Assembly: GCA_016928995.1 (NCBI GenBank)
Contig: JAFGJS010000026.1
Coordinates: 1-64,000 of the forward strand
DNA from: Candidatus Sumerlaeota bacterium
GTDB taxonomy: Bacteria > Sumerlaeota > Sumerlaeia > JAFGJS01
Direction of reading: 5' to 3'
Length of the DNA stretch: 64,000 nucleotides
Part shown: positions 31,459 to 41,622 of the stretch, piece by piece
How positions within the stretch are numbered: position 1 is the stretch's first letter
Layout of the letters: each line of letters starts with the position of its first letter
The notes under the pieces: generated by a model
Databases searched by the model: none
Told to the model about the DNA's origin: nothing
The model's input: the letters and a program-made list of their open reading frames with translations, nothing else
Translations under genes and position numbers: made by a program

Positions 31459-33141
31459 ATGGAAACGAAAACGGCGTTGCAGGAATTATTGCATCAGGCC
31501 TTGATAAGCGCGTTTAACGGCGTGGATGGGCTACCGGAAACGAAAGATATTGCGATCAAACCAGCGTCCAAAGCGGAGTTTGGTGATTTTTCGAACACTT
31601 CGGCAATGGGATTGGCATCAACTTTAAGACAGCCACCGATAAAGATTGCACAAACAGTAGTGGCTGAAGTGGAAAAAATGGGTTGCCCTAAGTGGATCAA
31701 GCGGATGGATGTCGTGTCGCCGGGATTCATCAACATCTGGCTGGCGGGCGACAGCGCCTTCGGCGCGGTGAAGGCGATCATCGAACAAGGCGAAAACTAC
31801 GGACGCAAACCGGCGGGCACGGGCCGCAGGACACTGGTAGAATTCGTCAGCGCAAATCCAACCGGACCGCTGCACGTCGGGCATGGCCGTGGCGCGGTAG
31901 TCGGCGATTGCATCTGCCGCATCCTGGAAGCGAACGGTTGCGAGGTGACGCGCGAGTATTATTACAACAACGCCGGTGTGCAGATGAAGAACCTTGGCCG
32001 ATCCTTGCACGCGCGCTATCTGCAGGCGCTGGGCGACGATGTGGAATTCCCCGATGATGGCTACAAGGGCGATTATGTGCGTGAACTGGCCGAAACGCTA
32101 AAAGAGGAAGCCGGTGAAAGCAAACGCGATGCAAAATTGGAATTCTTCACGGTATATGCCTCCGATCGCATCATGCAATGGATCGATGAAGACCTGAAGG
32201 CGATGGGGATTACGTTCGACGTGTTCTTCAAAGAATCGTCGCTGTATGAATCGGGAGAAGTGGAAGAAGCGCTCAAGCAATTGGCGGAGCGCGAAATGTC
32301 GTATAAACAGGACGGCGCGCTGTGGCTGAAATCGACTCAATTCGGCGATGAGAAGGATCGTGTGCTGATCAAGTCGGACGGCGAAAAAACCTACCTCACG
32401 CCAGACATCGCCTACCACCTGGACAAGGCGCGCCGTGGATTCGAGCGGGCGATTAACATCCTTGGCCACGACCATCACGGATACATCGTACGGCTCAAGG
32501 CCGGCATCCAGGCGCTGGGCTTCAGCGCGGATTTCCTCGACTGTCCCACGATCCAGATGGTCTCGGTCGAGCGCGACGGCAAGGAAGTGAAACTCTCCAC
32601 GCGCGGCGGTGAATTCATCACGCTCAAGGAATTGCTGGATGAATTCGGCGCGGACGTCGTGCGCTACTTTATGGCGATGCGCAGCTACGACAGCCAGTTC
32701 ACCTTCGATCTCAATCTGGCGCAGGACACCAGCGAGAAAAATCCGCTGTACAAGATTCAATACGCGCATGCCCGCACCTGCAACCTGCTGGTAAAGGCTA
32801 AAGAACAGGGCATCGAATGGCAGGGCGCGGATGCGGTCGATTTCGAACTGCTGCAATTGTCTGAGGAAAAGGAGCTCGGCAAGGCGCTGGCGCGATATCC
32901 GGAGATCGTTGATCGGGCCGCGGCGGAATTGGCGCCGCATTGCCTGCCGAACTACCTGCTCGAATTGGCGAACCTGTTCAACTCATACTTCGCCGTGGGC
33001 AACAACGACGCCTCGGCGCGCATCTTGCGCGTGGACGCGCCGGAATTGACGCAGGCACGCCTCGCCCTGGTCGTCGTCTTGCGCCAGGTGCTGCGCAACG
33101 CCCTTGGGCTGCTGGGCATCTCCGCGCCTGAGCGGATGTAA
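31459..33141 (+). CDS. argS: arginyl-tRNA synthetase
   Basis: A 560-residue class I synthetase that charges tRNA-Arg. It has the N-terminal Add-1 domain, then FVSANPTGPLHVGHGRGAVV containing the HIGH box (HVGHG). The YYYNNAGVQ segment follows. VKLSTRGGEFITLKELLDE occupies the KMSKS position, degenerate as in many ArgRS. The C-terminal anticodon domain (DALR fold) has LELANLFNSYF, then RQVLRNALGLLGI. I start at ATG 31459, with GGGAG 7 bases upstream. It is followed after 38 bases by the mannosidase gene on the same strand. Confidence 0.97.
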   Translation: METKTALQELLHQALISAFNGVDGLPETKDIAIKPASKAEFGDFSNTSAMGLASTLRQPPIKIAQTVVAEVEKMGCPKWIKRMDVVSPGFINIWLAGDSAFGAVKAIIEQGENYGRKPAGTGRRTLVEFVSANPTGPLHVGHGRGAVVGDCICRILEANGCEVTREYYYNNAGVQMKNLGRSLHARYLQALGDDVEFPDDGYKGDYVRELAETLKEEAGESKRDAKLEFFTVYASDRIMQWIDEDLKAMGITFDVFFKESSLYESGEVEEALKQLAEREMSYKQDGALWLKSTQFGDEKDRVLIKSDGEKTYLTPDIAYHLDKARRGFERAINILGHDHHGYIVRLKAGIQALGFSADFLDCPTIQMVSVERDGKEVKLSTRGGEFITLKELLDEFGADVVRYFMAMRSYDSQFTFDLNLAQDTSEKNPLYKIQYAHARTCNLLVKAKEQGIEWQGADAVDFELLQLSEEKELGKALARYPEIVDRAAAELAPHCLPNYLLELANLFNSYFAVGNNDASARILRVDAPELTQARLALVVVLRQVLRNALGLLGISAPERM

Positions 33142-33179
33142 TCGAACCGATGTCCATGAATCAGAAACAAGGAAATCCT

Positions 33180-36100
33180 ATGCTGCCGCCCAAAGCCGAT
33201 AAGCGTATTGAAAAGACCATCCAAAAATTATCGCAATGGCGTTATGCGAAAATCAGCTCCATTGAGATGGAGCTCTTCGAAACGCAAGACCACCTGCGCA
33301 AGCCGCCGCGTGGCGCGAAATACAAACCAGCCAAGGCCGGCGAGACGCTTTATGGCAAAGCCTGGGGATCGGCATGGCTGCGCGGCGTGGTGACGATTCC
33401 GCAGGCATACAAGGGCCGCCGGATCTACATCCGCCAGGATGCGACGAGTGAAAAACTGCTTTTCATCAACGGCAAACCTGTGGGCAGCATTAATTCGTGC
33501 CACAAGGAAGTGCTCATCGCCGCGAAGGCGAAAGGCGGCGAAAAATGGCGCGTGGACATCGAGATTTACATCGGTCATCCATACCCCGGTGAAAACCCCT
33601 GGGATCTGCGCACTCGCTTCATCCAATTCGTCGGCTGCGGTCATGGCTTCGCCCCGCCATTTAAACTCGAAGCGACCGAACTGCTGGCGGGGCGCGAAGC
33701 GGTTGCGGGATTGCACTACGATGCCGAGGCGCTTTGGCAGACGGCGCGCTTGCTGGATGACAACTCGTTGCGCAAGGCGAAAATCCGCCAGGGGCTTTAC
33801 GACGCGCTGAACCTTATCCCGCTGATGTGGGAAACAGACGACGAACTGGAGAGCGGCGCGAAAGCGGCGCGGAAGGCGCTGGCGCCGTTGCTTAAAGCGA
33901 AAAACGGCCCTACAACGCCGTTCATCGGCCTCGCGGGTCACACGCATATCGACATCGCCTGGCTCTGGCCGAAAAAGGAATCGATACGCAAAGCGGCCCG
34001 CACCTTCAGCACGTTCCTCAATCTCATGAACGATTATCCCGAGTTGCGCTTTCTTCAGAGCCAGCCCGCGTTGATCCAGATGATCGAAGACTGCTATCCG
34101 GAGATACTGCCGGCGATCAGAAAGAAAGTGAAGGAGGGCAACTGGGAGCCGAACGGCGGAATGTGGGTGGAGGCGGATTGTAATGTCTCCAGCGGCGAAG
34201 CGCTCGTGCGCCAGTTCCTCGAAGGCTTCAAGAAGACACAGGAGATTTTCGGTTATCAGAGCGACACACTGTGGCTGCCGGATGTCTTCGGCTATAGCGC
34301 GGCGCTGCCGCAGATCATGCGACAGGCGGAGATCGTCAATTTCATCACCAGCAAGATCAACTGGAACGACACGACGCGCTTCCCCTACGATACGTTCCTG
34401 TGGGAAGGGATCGACGGCACGAAAATTTTCTCGCATTACATCACCTCGCGCTCCGGCGGCTACAATGCGACTGTAAAGCCGGAAGAGATCAACGGCACGT
34501 GGAACAACATTCAGCAAAAAGAAAATCAGGAATGGGCCATCGCATCCGTGGGGCATGGCGACGGCGGCGGCGGCGTGACGCGCGAAATGTGCGAGATGGC
34601 GCGGCGGCTGGAAGACCTCGAAGGCTGCCCAAAGACCGGCTGGATCAATGTCTCCGAATTCATGGACGGATTGAAAAAACAATGCGGCAAGTGGCCGGAA
34701 TGGAAGGGCGAACTCTATCTGGAACTGCATCGCGGCACTTACACCTCGCAGGCAAAAACAAAGCAATGGAACCGGCGATTGGAGTTCCTGCTGCGTGAGG
34801 TGGAGTGGCTCTGCACAATGGCGATGGGCTGTGGCGTGGCGTATCCGGCGAAACAGCTGGAGCGATTGTGGCGCGTGGTGTTGACGAATCAATTCCATGA
34901 CATCCTTCCCGGCTCCTCGATTCAAACCGTATATGAGACCACTGGAGCGGAATATACCGAGGTGGACGCGGAGTTGCGCAAATTACGCGAAAAAGCGATC
35001 CAGACGATTGGCGCGCGGCTCGCAACGAATGCTCCATTTGGCAAGCCATACTGGATCGCAAATGCGCTTTCCTGGGATCGGAATGAAATCATCCGGCTGA
35101 AGGAAACCGGCGCTTCAGGCGCAGCAGATGCTCAAGGGAACGCGCTGCCATGTCAACGAACCCGGGAAGGTGCGCTCTGCGTAAAGGCAGCGGCGCCGGG
35201 CATGGGAATCACGACGATCCACCTGACCAACAGTCCGGCAGAATCAGCAACCGCGCCGTTCAAAGGCGACGCAAGCAAACTGGAAACGCCGTTCTATAAA
35301 ATCCGATTCGACCGGTCCGGCCGAATCGCCAGTTTGGTGGACAAACGGGCGAAACGCGAGCTAGTGAAATCCGGCGGCCACCTCAACGCGCTCTACTCGG
35401 CGGAAGATCAGCCGATCAATTGGGATGCGTGGGATATTGATTTATACTACCGCGATAAAATCACGCAGGAAGACCGCCTGCAATCAAGCGAACTCATCGA
35501 ATGCGGTCCGCTTTTCGCCACGATCAAACAGGAATATGCGATCGGGCGAAGAAGCATGCTGACGCAGCACATTACGGTGTACGCCGATTCGCCGCGCATC
35601 GATTTTGAAACGAAGGTGGATTGGCGCGAACGGCACGTGTTGCTCAAAACCGGCTTTGCGCTCGATGTTTTGACGGACCAGGCGCGCTGTGAAATCCAGT
35701 ACGGACACGTCTCGCGAAACACGCACAGCAACCTGAAAACCGATCAGGCGCAATTCGAGATTTGCGCGCACAAGTGGGTCGATCTCAGTGAAGAGGCGTA
35801 CGGCGTGGCGCTGCTCAACGATTGCAAATACGGCCACGACACGCTCGACGGCATACTTTCGCTCACGCTGCTTAAATCGGCGCTCGCGCCGGATGAAACA
35901 GCGGATCAGGGCGAACAGACCTTCACCTACGCGTTGCTCCCCCACATCGGCGAATTTTCCGTCGATCCGGTTGTGCGCGAAGCCTACGCGTTGAATCAAC
36001 CGCTCACCGTGCAAAAGGCTTTAAGCGGCAAGCAGGATGGCGCCGCCAGCGTGTCGTTCTGCTCGGTCGACAATCCCAACGTAGTGCTTGAAACTATTAA

Positions 36101-36314
36101 AAAAGCGGAAAAGAGCGACGCGGTCATCGTGCGCATTTACGAAGCGGGCCGCACTCGCGCGCAGGGGACGCTCACCTTCACACGGCCGGTCAAATCCGCG
36201 GCGATCTGCAATTTGCTTGAACGCCAGGACGCGCCAGTGAAAGTCAAAGGCGGCGCCATCGGCTTTGATCTGCGCCCCTTTGAAATCCGCACCTATAACG
36301 TGGAATTCGAATAA
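33180..36314 (+). CDS. GH38-family alpha-mannosidase
   Basis: The 1044-residue protein has the GH38 catalytic core: GLAGHTHIDIAWLWPKKESI supplies the H-x-D zinc residues near residue 260, and TLWLPDVFGYSAALPQIM holds the nucleophilic Asp. WEPNGGMWVEADCNVSSGEA is the family middle-region marker. N-terminal beta-sandwich and C-terminal domains flank it, as in mannosylglycerate hydrolase/alpha-mannosidase II-like bacterial enzymes. It should release alpha-mannose residues, probably in the cytoplasm since no signal peptide is seen. AAGGAA lies 5 bases before ATG 33180; the in-frame ATG at 33150 has no site. Confidence 0.93.
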   Translation: MLPPKADKRIEKTIQKLSQWRYAKISSIEMELFETQDHLRKPPRGAKYKPAKAGETLYGKAWGSAWLRGVVTIPQAYKGRRIYIRQDATSEKLLFINGKPVGSINSCHKEVLIAAKAKGGEKWRVDIEIYIGHPYPGENPWDLRTRFIQFVGCGHGFAPPFKLEATELLAGREAVAGLHYDAEALWQTARLLDDNSLRKAKIRQGLYDALNLIPLMWETDDELESGAKAARKALAPLLKAKNGPTTPFIGLAGHTHIDIAWLWPKKESIRKAARTFSTFLNLMNDYPELRFLQSQPALIQMIEDCYPEILPAIRKKVKEGNWEPNGGMWVEADCNVSSGEALVRQFLEGFKKTQEIFGYQSDTLWLPDVFGYSAALPQIMRQAEIVNFITSKINWNDTTRFPYDTFLWEGIDGTKIFSHYITSRSGGYNATVKPEEINGTWNNIQQKENQEWAIASVGHGDGGGGVTREMCEMARRLEDLEGCPKTGWINVSEFMDGLKKQCGKWPEWKGELYLELHRGTYTSQAKTKQWNRRLEFLLREVEWLCTMAMGCGVAYPAKQLERLWRVVLTNQFHDILPGSSIQTVYETTGAEYTEVDAELRKLREKAIQTIGARLATNAPFGKPYWIANALSWDRNEIIRLKETGASGAADAQGNALPCQRTREGALCVKAAAPGMGITTIHLTNSPAESATAPFKGDASKLETPFYKIRFDRSGRIASLVDKRAKRELVKSGGHLNALYSAEDQPINWDAWDIDLYYRDKITQEDRLQSSELIECGPLFATIKQEYAIGRRSMLTQHITVYADSPRIDFETKVDWRERHVLLKTGFALDVLTDQARCEIQYGHVSRNTHSNLKTDQAQFEICAHKWVDLSEEAYGVALLNDCKYGHDTLDGILSLTLLKSALAPDETADQGEQTFTYALLPHIGEFSVDPVVREAYALNQPLTVQKALSGKQDGAASVSFCSVDNPNVVLETIKKAEKSDAVIVRIYEAGRTRAQGTLTFTRPVKSAAICNLLERQDAPVKVKGGAIGFDLRPFEIRTYNVEFE

Positions 36315-36349
36315 CACTGTTGCGCGGTCATTTCAGATTGCGGCAGCCT

Positions 36350-37447
36350 TCATTCCATATCTTGTGCAGGCAAATGCATATCGCTGATTGGATCGAACGG
36401 ATTGGCGGCGAATGACCGGTCCCACATCTTTCCTTGAAACGGTGGCGCTTTCGGATTCGTTACGTTGCCGGTGATCGGTTTGAAGATGCCGCCGCCTTTG
36501 GCCGTTGCGCCCCAGTGGCCGCGATACCGCATAATCAGGCGGCACTCAAGATTCGAAGCGTCATCGAGATTTTGCACATGTGATGCGGTGCGATATGAAC
36601 TTCCCCGGCCTTGGTGCTGCAACCGCATCGGACCATCGCGATACACCCCGGGGCATGTGTGCAGTTCGTTGGCGCCTTCCTCTAAATATGCAATCGGATG
36701 CTGGCCGGCCGAATCGTCATCAGCAAAACGAAGCCGCCCTTCGACCGTCCATTCGCCGCCAGGATACGCCCCTCCCCCATCCCGATTCGCGATGAACTGC
36801 TTGCCATGATAATGATCGATCGCATAGACAATGTCCGAACGATTCAACGGATCATCGCTCTCCACCTGCAAATCGATGCACAGCCAATCGCCCTCATGGC
36901 TGCCCAGGGGCAGGAAAGTGCGGCTGATCGCCAGAAAGAAAAAGTATTTCACACTGTAGACATTTTCATCAATTCTGCGTACAATCCCGAACACGCCTTT
37001 CCCATCCGCGAAGGCTTGCTTATTCGCCTGCGCGATTTTTTTCGGCGACATCTTGTAGATCGATTTCTGCGGCTGAAGATGATATGTATGCGATAATTCA
37101 GAATGGGATGGTTCACTCAACCACTGATCGAGCGTTTCCGGATCGAGCTCGGCGCCAACCTCCTGGATCGAACCTCCGGCGACGAAATCGCTCGGATTGA
37201 GAATCGGCCCATGCCGCCCGTCGTCATGCAAAACGAAACAAGGCGCATGCCGCTGCAAAAGCGCATCGCTGACTTCCAAATCAACAGCATGCTGAATAAA
37301 TGGAGCATGTGGTTTCTCAACAGTCATATTTGTTCGTTTCGGTCGCAATGCGTCAGTTTCCGTTTTTCGCGTATGGCTGCACGCCGTTAATGAAGACCAT
37401 ACAAACGTCAGCCCAAATGCATATATTAAAAGTCTGACAAAATTCAT
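36350..37447 (-). CDS. Vps62-like lipoprotein
   Basis: A 365-residue protein with a lipoprotein signal: the N-terminal helix ends in SSLTACSH, a lipobox with Cys at about residue 23. The mature part matches the Vps62/DUF946-type beta-sandwich: LPLGSHEGDWLCIDLQVESD near the middle, then HPIAYLEEGANELHTCPG and NLECRLIMRYRGHWG. Bacterial members of this fold are secreted or surface proteins of unclear function. The gene starts immediately after the stop of the next gene (TAG then ATG), so the two form an operon. It converges on the mannosidase. Confidence 0.7.
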   Translation of the reverse strand: MNFVRLLIYAFGLTFVWSSLTACSHTRKTETDALRPKRTNMTVEKPHAPFIQHAVDLEVSDALLQRHAPCFVLHDDGRHGPILNPSDFVAGGSIQEVGAELDPETLDQWLSEPSHSELSHTYHLQPQKSIYKMSPKKIAQANKQAFADGKGVFGIVRRIDENVYSVKYFFFLAISRTFLPLGSHEGDWLCIDLQVESDDPLNRSDIVYAIDHYHGKQFIANRDGGGAYPGGEWTVEGRLRFADDDSAGQHPIAYLEEGANELHTCPGVYRDGPMRLQHQGRGSSYRTASHVQNLDDASNLECRLIMRYRGHWGATAKGGGIFKPITGNVTNPKAPPFQGKMWDRSFAANPFDPISDMHLPAQDME

Positions 37448-37960
37448 CTATCTATTCTCATCATCACAATCAAACTCATACTCCAATAAACGATACTTGC
37501 CATCCCCATCGATCAGATAGATCAACCATAGCCATTTAATCGAACCGTCACTGGGCTGTACTTTCAATTTCGCTGCTCGATTAAAAGATGCGTTTTTCAA
37601 ATCAGCGTAGACTGCGCTTTTAACGACATATGCGCCGATTCCCCCGTTGATAGCTCTCATCTCCTTGAGATTGTAAAAATTCCATCGTGTAAAGTGGATT
37701 GTCGTCCTTGATATCTCTTCAAACTTATCTGCATCGCTGTGATTATAGGCATGAATGAATTCGTCGATGATCGCTGATGGATTTTCCTTAGCGTCCGGCT
37801 TGAACACTGCGGCATTGAGTATTTTTCGATACTCATGATGTTCTCTCCACATTTGTCTTCTCACGCAATCCGCACTAAATACAATATAATATACGAATAA
37901 TCCGAAAAACAACGATGCCACGACGGCGCCGATACGAATACGTATTTTTGTTAGAGTCAT
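37448..37960 (-). CDS. membrane-anchored protein of unknown function, 170 aa
   Basis: One N-terminal membrane helix (IGAVVASLFFGLFVYYIVFS) precedes a soluble domain of about 130 residues. A stretch NPSAIIDEFIHAYNHSDADK is like the first helix of an SnoaL/NTF2-like fold, and later strands (YVVKSAVYADLK, IKWLWLIYLID) are compatible with that. No catalytic residues are apparent. It ends one base before the Vps62-like lipoprotein gene, so they should be co-expressed; a joint surface role is inference. The composition is AT-richer than the neighbours. Confidence 0.68.
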   Translation of the reverse strand: MTLTKIRIRIGAVVASLFFGLFVYYIVFSADCVRRQMWREHHEYRKILNAAVFKPDAKENPSAIIDEFIHAYNHSDADKFEEISRTTIHFTRWNFYNLKEMRAINGGIGAYVVKSAVYADLKNASFNRAAKLKVQPSDGSIKWLWLIYLIDGDGKYRLLEYEFDCDDENR

Positions 37961-38343
37961 ATCGTCTTATTCCGTCGAACCTGAAAACCGAATATCACTT
38001 AAGCAAAAGTATAAGATCCCTGTCAAGGCATAGACCCGTTCAATAATGTGCGAAGTTGAAAATTGAAGCGCGACAGCGTTTCACACCTCGACAACAAATC
38101 TTGTATTCTGCCGGACATTATATGCTTGCAAATGCTGGCTTCAAAGCGACTCCCCCCGTCAAGATAATTCGCAAAATATTGAATTTATCAGGGATATGGC
38201 AGCGGCTGCAATAGGCACAGCGTTTGCATACCATATCGTAGGAACGAGATGCGCCTATACAAAAATACAAAAAATCGCATTGATGTTGCATGAGCAGCGC
38301 TGCTCGTCATAATAAGAATCAAACCGAAGGGAGGATTGGAACG
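37961..38343. other. divergent intergenic region
   Basis: About 380 bases between the divergent 170-residue gene and the large secreted protein gene. It is AT-rich with no gene I can support. A GGGAGG site at 38329-38334 serves the plus-strand gene. No clear -35/-10 pair of good spacing was found in either direction. Confidence 0.4.
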
Positions 38344-41300
38344 ATGAAAATCCCACGATGGAGCGCTTTGGCAGTCTTGGTCGCTTTTGCCTGTTCCGGA
38401 ACGGCATGGTCCGCGCCGGACTTGCGCAACAGCGCCAAATACGAACGGCCGAATTCGGGGTATGCGGCGTATCGCTGCGAAGTCAATCTTCCCGGACCGG
38501 GAACCTGGGAATTGACAGGCGGCTTGCAGGATGATCCCCGGCAATTATACCTGCTGCCGCCGCAAGGCTTATCTAATCAGATGTTTCGGGGAAAACGTGC
38601 GCGAGCAGTGCAACGTGAAGAAATGATTCAACGTGGGCGGTCATACATATGGTCGATCACCTGGGCATGCCAGCAGCACGCGATTGATCATAACAATACA
38701 GGGCCGCAAACATTGGACGATCTCGATTCTACAAAAAATGAGTGGCTCGAACAACGGCTGGACAAATCGCCGTGGAGCGATCGTCTCCCTATCGATATCA
38801 ATCCGCCTTATATTTTCCTGATCCCTAATGCTGAGTTTATCTTTGATCATGAAAATAACCGGGAATGGGTGAAAAAAGAGAACCGCAGACTGCTCGCGGT
38901 TGAACTCTGTCCGTTTGTCGATGATGGCAAACATTGGGTGCTTTACACCGACCACAGCACCGAGCGCGTGGAGATCGATTCACAGTTGGTCGAGCAATAC
39001 CAGTTGAAGATTCGCCCGGTGATGAAGGAGGAGGATCTCGAGCAAGATCCCACGGCGGAAGTCGTGTATCAAATCATCGCCGTGCGAGACAAGGACCGCG
39101 CCACACCCCTCAACATCTCATTGGAAAACACTTTCCTGGATCAAAAAATGACGCTGCAATGGGACGTCGCGCAATCCACAGCTGGCGGAGAGGCGGTCTG
39201 GGAAGAATTGAACCAGGCGCGCGCGGCATGCCTGCGTCCCTATGCAGGCGCCTCGGACAATCCCGTGCTCGATCAATGGATGCACGGCGATGTGGTTCAA
39301 AACGTGAATGATCGTCGAGCTGCACGACGGCGCAGAGGCGCGGAAACCGACGTGTTCGGGATCATGGGCGGACGCGCCGCGATGCGCGAGACCCTGCAAT
39401 TGCGCGCCATCGGCGGCGCGGAAGCCAGCGAAGCGGAGCGCACGATTCCGGTCGATACGCTGCAGGGCGTGCAGGTGAAATCGCATCCCTACGAAGAAAT
39501 GCTGCAAGGGCAGCCGGGCGGATCGCTGGCGCTCGCCAAGCTGGCGCCCACGGATCGCTTCTTCATCTACGTGGCGAAACCGCAGACAGTCGCGCCGTTC
39601 CTCGATCACGGAGCGGATTTCCTTTCGAGCATCGGCGCCGCGATGACAAACAGCAGCATCCGCTATGATCTGAAGCAACGCTACTTGGCGCGGCTTGGGC
39701 TGAACGAGGCATGGCTGAAAACCTTCCTGTCTTCGGGCATGGTGAAGGAACTGGCGATCTATACTCCGGATTTGTTTTTCATCGAAGGAACCGACCTGAC
39801 CGTGATTTCCCGGATCGAATCACCGGCGGCGGTGCAGCCCATGCTGGCGCTGATCCAGGCGCCTGGCCTGACCAATCAGGGAACCGTCACGGTCAACGTC
39901 AATGGCCGCGAGGTGCATTGGGCCATGCGCGACGACCTGTTGTTCATCTCAACGAATGAGTCCGAATTGGAGTCCGCACTGGCGTTGCAGGCGAATCAAG
40001 GCGCCGGCAGCCTCGGACAAAGCGCGGAATTCCGCTACATGCTGACCAAACTGCCCGTTCACGAACCGACGCGCGCCTTTGTCTATTTCTCCGATCCCTT
40101 CATCCGCCGTTTGGTCGGGCCGGAAATGAAGATCGCGCAACTGCGCCGGATGAAGGCCAAGGCTGACATGCAGGTGCTCACCTCCGCCGCGCTCAAAGCC
40201 AAACTGGACGGCATGCAGCCGCCGATCGGCGTGGATACTTGCGTCGAGAATGGCTACGTGAACGAGCAGCTGTTGACAGGAGAATACACGATTGATGCGA
40301 ACCTGATCGTCCATTCGGAAGCATATGGCGAACTGGCGAATCTGACCACGCTGGCCGAAACACCGGCGGACCTGGTGACTGAAGCCGAAGCCAAATTGTA
40401 CCAGCAATACGTGGACAGCTACACCCGGTTCTGGCGTCGATATTTCGATCCCATCGCTATGCGGCTGGACGACGCTCCCGACAATTCGCTCGAACTGGAA
40501 ACCTTTATTCTGCCGCTGATCGACGACACGTTGTTCAATGGTTTACGGCAAGTGATGGCGAACAAGGAAAGCGGGACGGCGCTGCGAATCCCGCAAATCG
40601 AGCCTCAACCCGTGCTGAAACTCTCGCTCAACCTGAATGAAGAGGCATGGCAGAATATGGTGAAGGGATTTTATGAAGTCATGGATCAGTTTGCGCCCAT
40701 CGACTCGCAAATCCTCGACGACCTGGGGCCGGGATTTCATCTGGCGATCCACGACAGCGATCCGGTGATTGCGCTGGGCAGCGGCGACATCATGGGCGTC
40801 TTCGGCGCGAACATCATCTCAATGAATGAAGAAATGATTTTCATTCCGGTCATAGCAACGCTGTTGACTCGCCCCTGTTCGATGTATATCGAAACGCAAA
40901 ATCCCGAAGCGACGAAACGCTTTCTGCATCAGGCCGCCATCTTCAATCCAGTTGCGAACCGAGGCGGCTGGGATGAATTGGAGATGAGTCTTTATCAAGT
41001 TGAAGCTCGCGACGAATGGATTTTTACGGCGGAATTCGGCGGGATCGTCAAACTACGCTACGGGCTTCAGGTGGAGGGCGACTATCTGATCATTCGCAAC
41101 ATTCCATGGTCCAATGACGCGAGGATCACGGAAATCACCGCGGCTCCGCTGAACGCCGCGCGGCTGGAAGCGCTCCCGTGCGCCTGCAAAATCCAACTCC
41201 CCAGCCTGCAAGCAGCCGCCGTTGAAGGCTACCGGGCCGCGACAGTGAGCGGCATGGGCTATCTCTATCCACTGTTGCTCAGCAGACATGCCGGATTGAC

Positions 41301-41556
41301 AGGCGCCGCTGCCAGGCATCAGGCGATGTTCGGCTATCACCCGGTCCATCCGCCGCTGGGCGATTGGAACTGGGACGGCCTGGAGCTCAGCAGCACGGCG
41401 TTTGGCTCTGTTACGCATCAAGCCTGTCCGGCCAATGACGAAGATAATCCCATCTATGGCGTCATGCGAGGCATCCAATCGATCAGCCTGAATATGCAAT
41501 TCGAAGAGAGCGGCTTAAGAACCATCGCCAAGTGGAAATTGGATCAAACGGAGTGA
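38344..41556 (+). CDS. large secreted DUF3352-like protein
   Basis: A 1070-residue protein. The signal peptide MKIPRWSALAVLVAFACSGT is cut near AWSA. I start at ATG 38344 with GGAGG 10 bases upstream. An ordinary N-terminal region of about 380 residues is followed by segments with strand-helix alternation (APTDRFFIYVAKPQTVAPFL, TVISRIESPAAVQPMLALI, HWAMRDDLLFISTNE) that resemble DUF3352 domains. The whole is periplasmic or extracellular. No catalytic motif is seen. The protein is lone, with a divergent upstream region, and ends before a hairpin in front of the thioesterase gene. Function unknown. Confidence 0.75.
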   Translation: MKIPRWSALAVLVAFACSGTAWSAPDLRNSAKYERPNSGYAAYRCEVNLPGPGTWELTGGLQDDPRQLYLLPPQGLSNQMFRGKRARAVQREEMIQRGRSYIWSITWACQQHAIDHNNTGPQTLDDLDSTKNEWLEQRLDKSPWSDRLPIDINPPYIFLIPNAEFIFDHENNREWVKKENRRLLAVELCPFVDDGKHWVLYTDHSTERVEIDSQLVEQYQLKIRPVMKEEDLEQDPTAEVVYQIIAVRDKDRATPLNISLENTFLDQKMTLQWDVAQSTAGGEAVWEELNQARAACLRPYAGASDNPVLDQWMHGDVVQNVNDRRAARRRRGAETDVFGIMGGRAAMRETLQLRAIGGAEASEAERTIPVDTLQGVQVKSHPYEEMLQGQPGGSLALAKLAPTDRFFIYVAKPQTVAPFLDHGADFLSSIGAAMTNSSIRYDLKQRYLARLGLNEAWLKTFLSSGMVKELAIYTPDLFFIEGTDLTVISRIESPAAVQPMLALIQAPGLTNQGTVTVNVNGREVHWAMRDDLLFISTNESELESALALQANQGAGSLGQSAEFRYMLTKLPVHEPTRAFVYFSDPFIRRLVGPEMKIAQLRRMKAKADMQVLTSAALKAKLDGMQPPIGVDTCVENGYVNEQLLTGEYTIDANLIVHSEAYGELANLTTLAETPADLVTEAEAKLYQQYVDSYTRFWRRYFDPIAMRLDDAPDNSLELETFILPLIDDTLFNGLRQVMANKESGTALRIPQIEPQPVLKLSLNLNEEAWQNMVKGFYEVMDQFAPIDSQILDDLGPGFHLAIHDSDPVIALGSGDIMGVFGANIISMNEEMIFIPVIATLLTRPCSMYIETQNPEATKRFLHQAAIFNPVANRGGWDELEMSLYQVEARDEWIFTAEFGGIVKLRYGLQVEGDYLIIRNIPWSNDARITEITAAPLNAARLEALPCACKIQLPSLQAAAVEGYRAATVSGMGYLYPLLLSRHAGLTGAAARHQAMFGYHPVHPPLGDWNWDGLELSSTAFGSVTHQACPANDEDNPIYGVMRGIQSISLNMQFEESGLRTIAKWKLDQTE

Positions 41557-41590
41557 ATATCGAAATCAGGGCTTATTGCTGCTAATGCCA

Positions 41591-41622
41591 TGAGGCGCGT
41601 CTTAAACCCAAGGCGCGCCTCA
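41591..41622. terminator. hairpin between convergent genes
   Basis: TGAGGCGCG (41591-41599) pairs perfectly with CGCGCCTCA (41614-41622) with a 14-base loop. It lies between the convergent DUF3352-like and thioesterase genes and overlaps the thioesterase stop. There is no long T run, so termination efficiency is uncertain. Confidence 0.4.
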
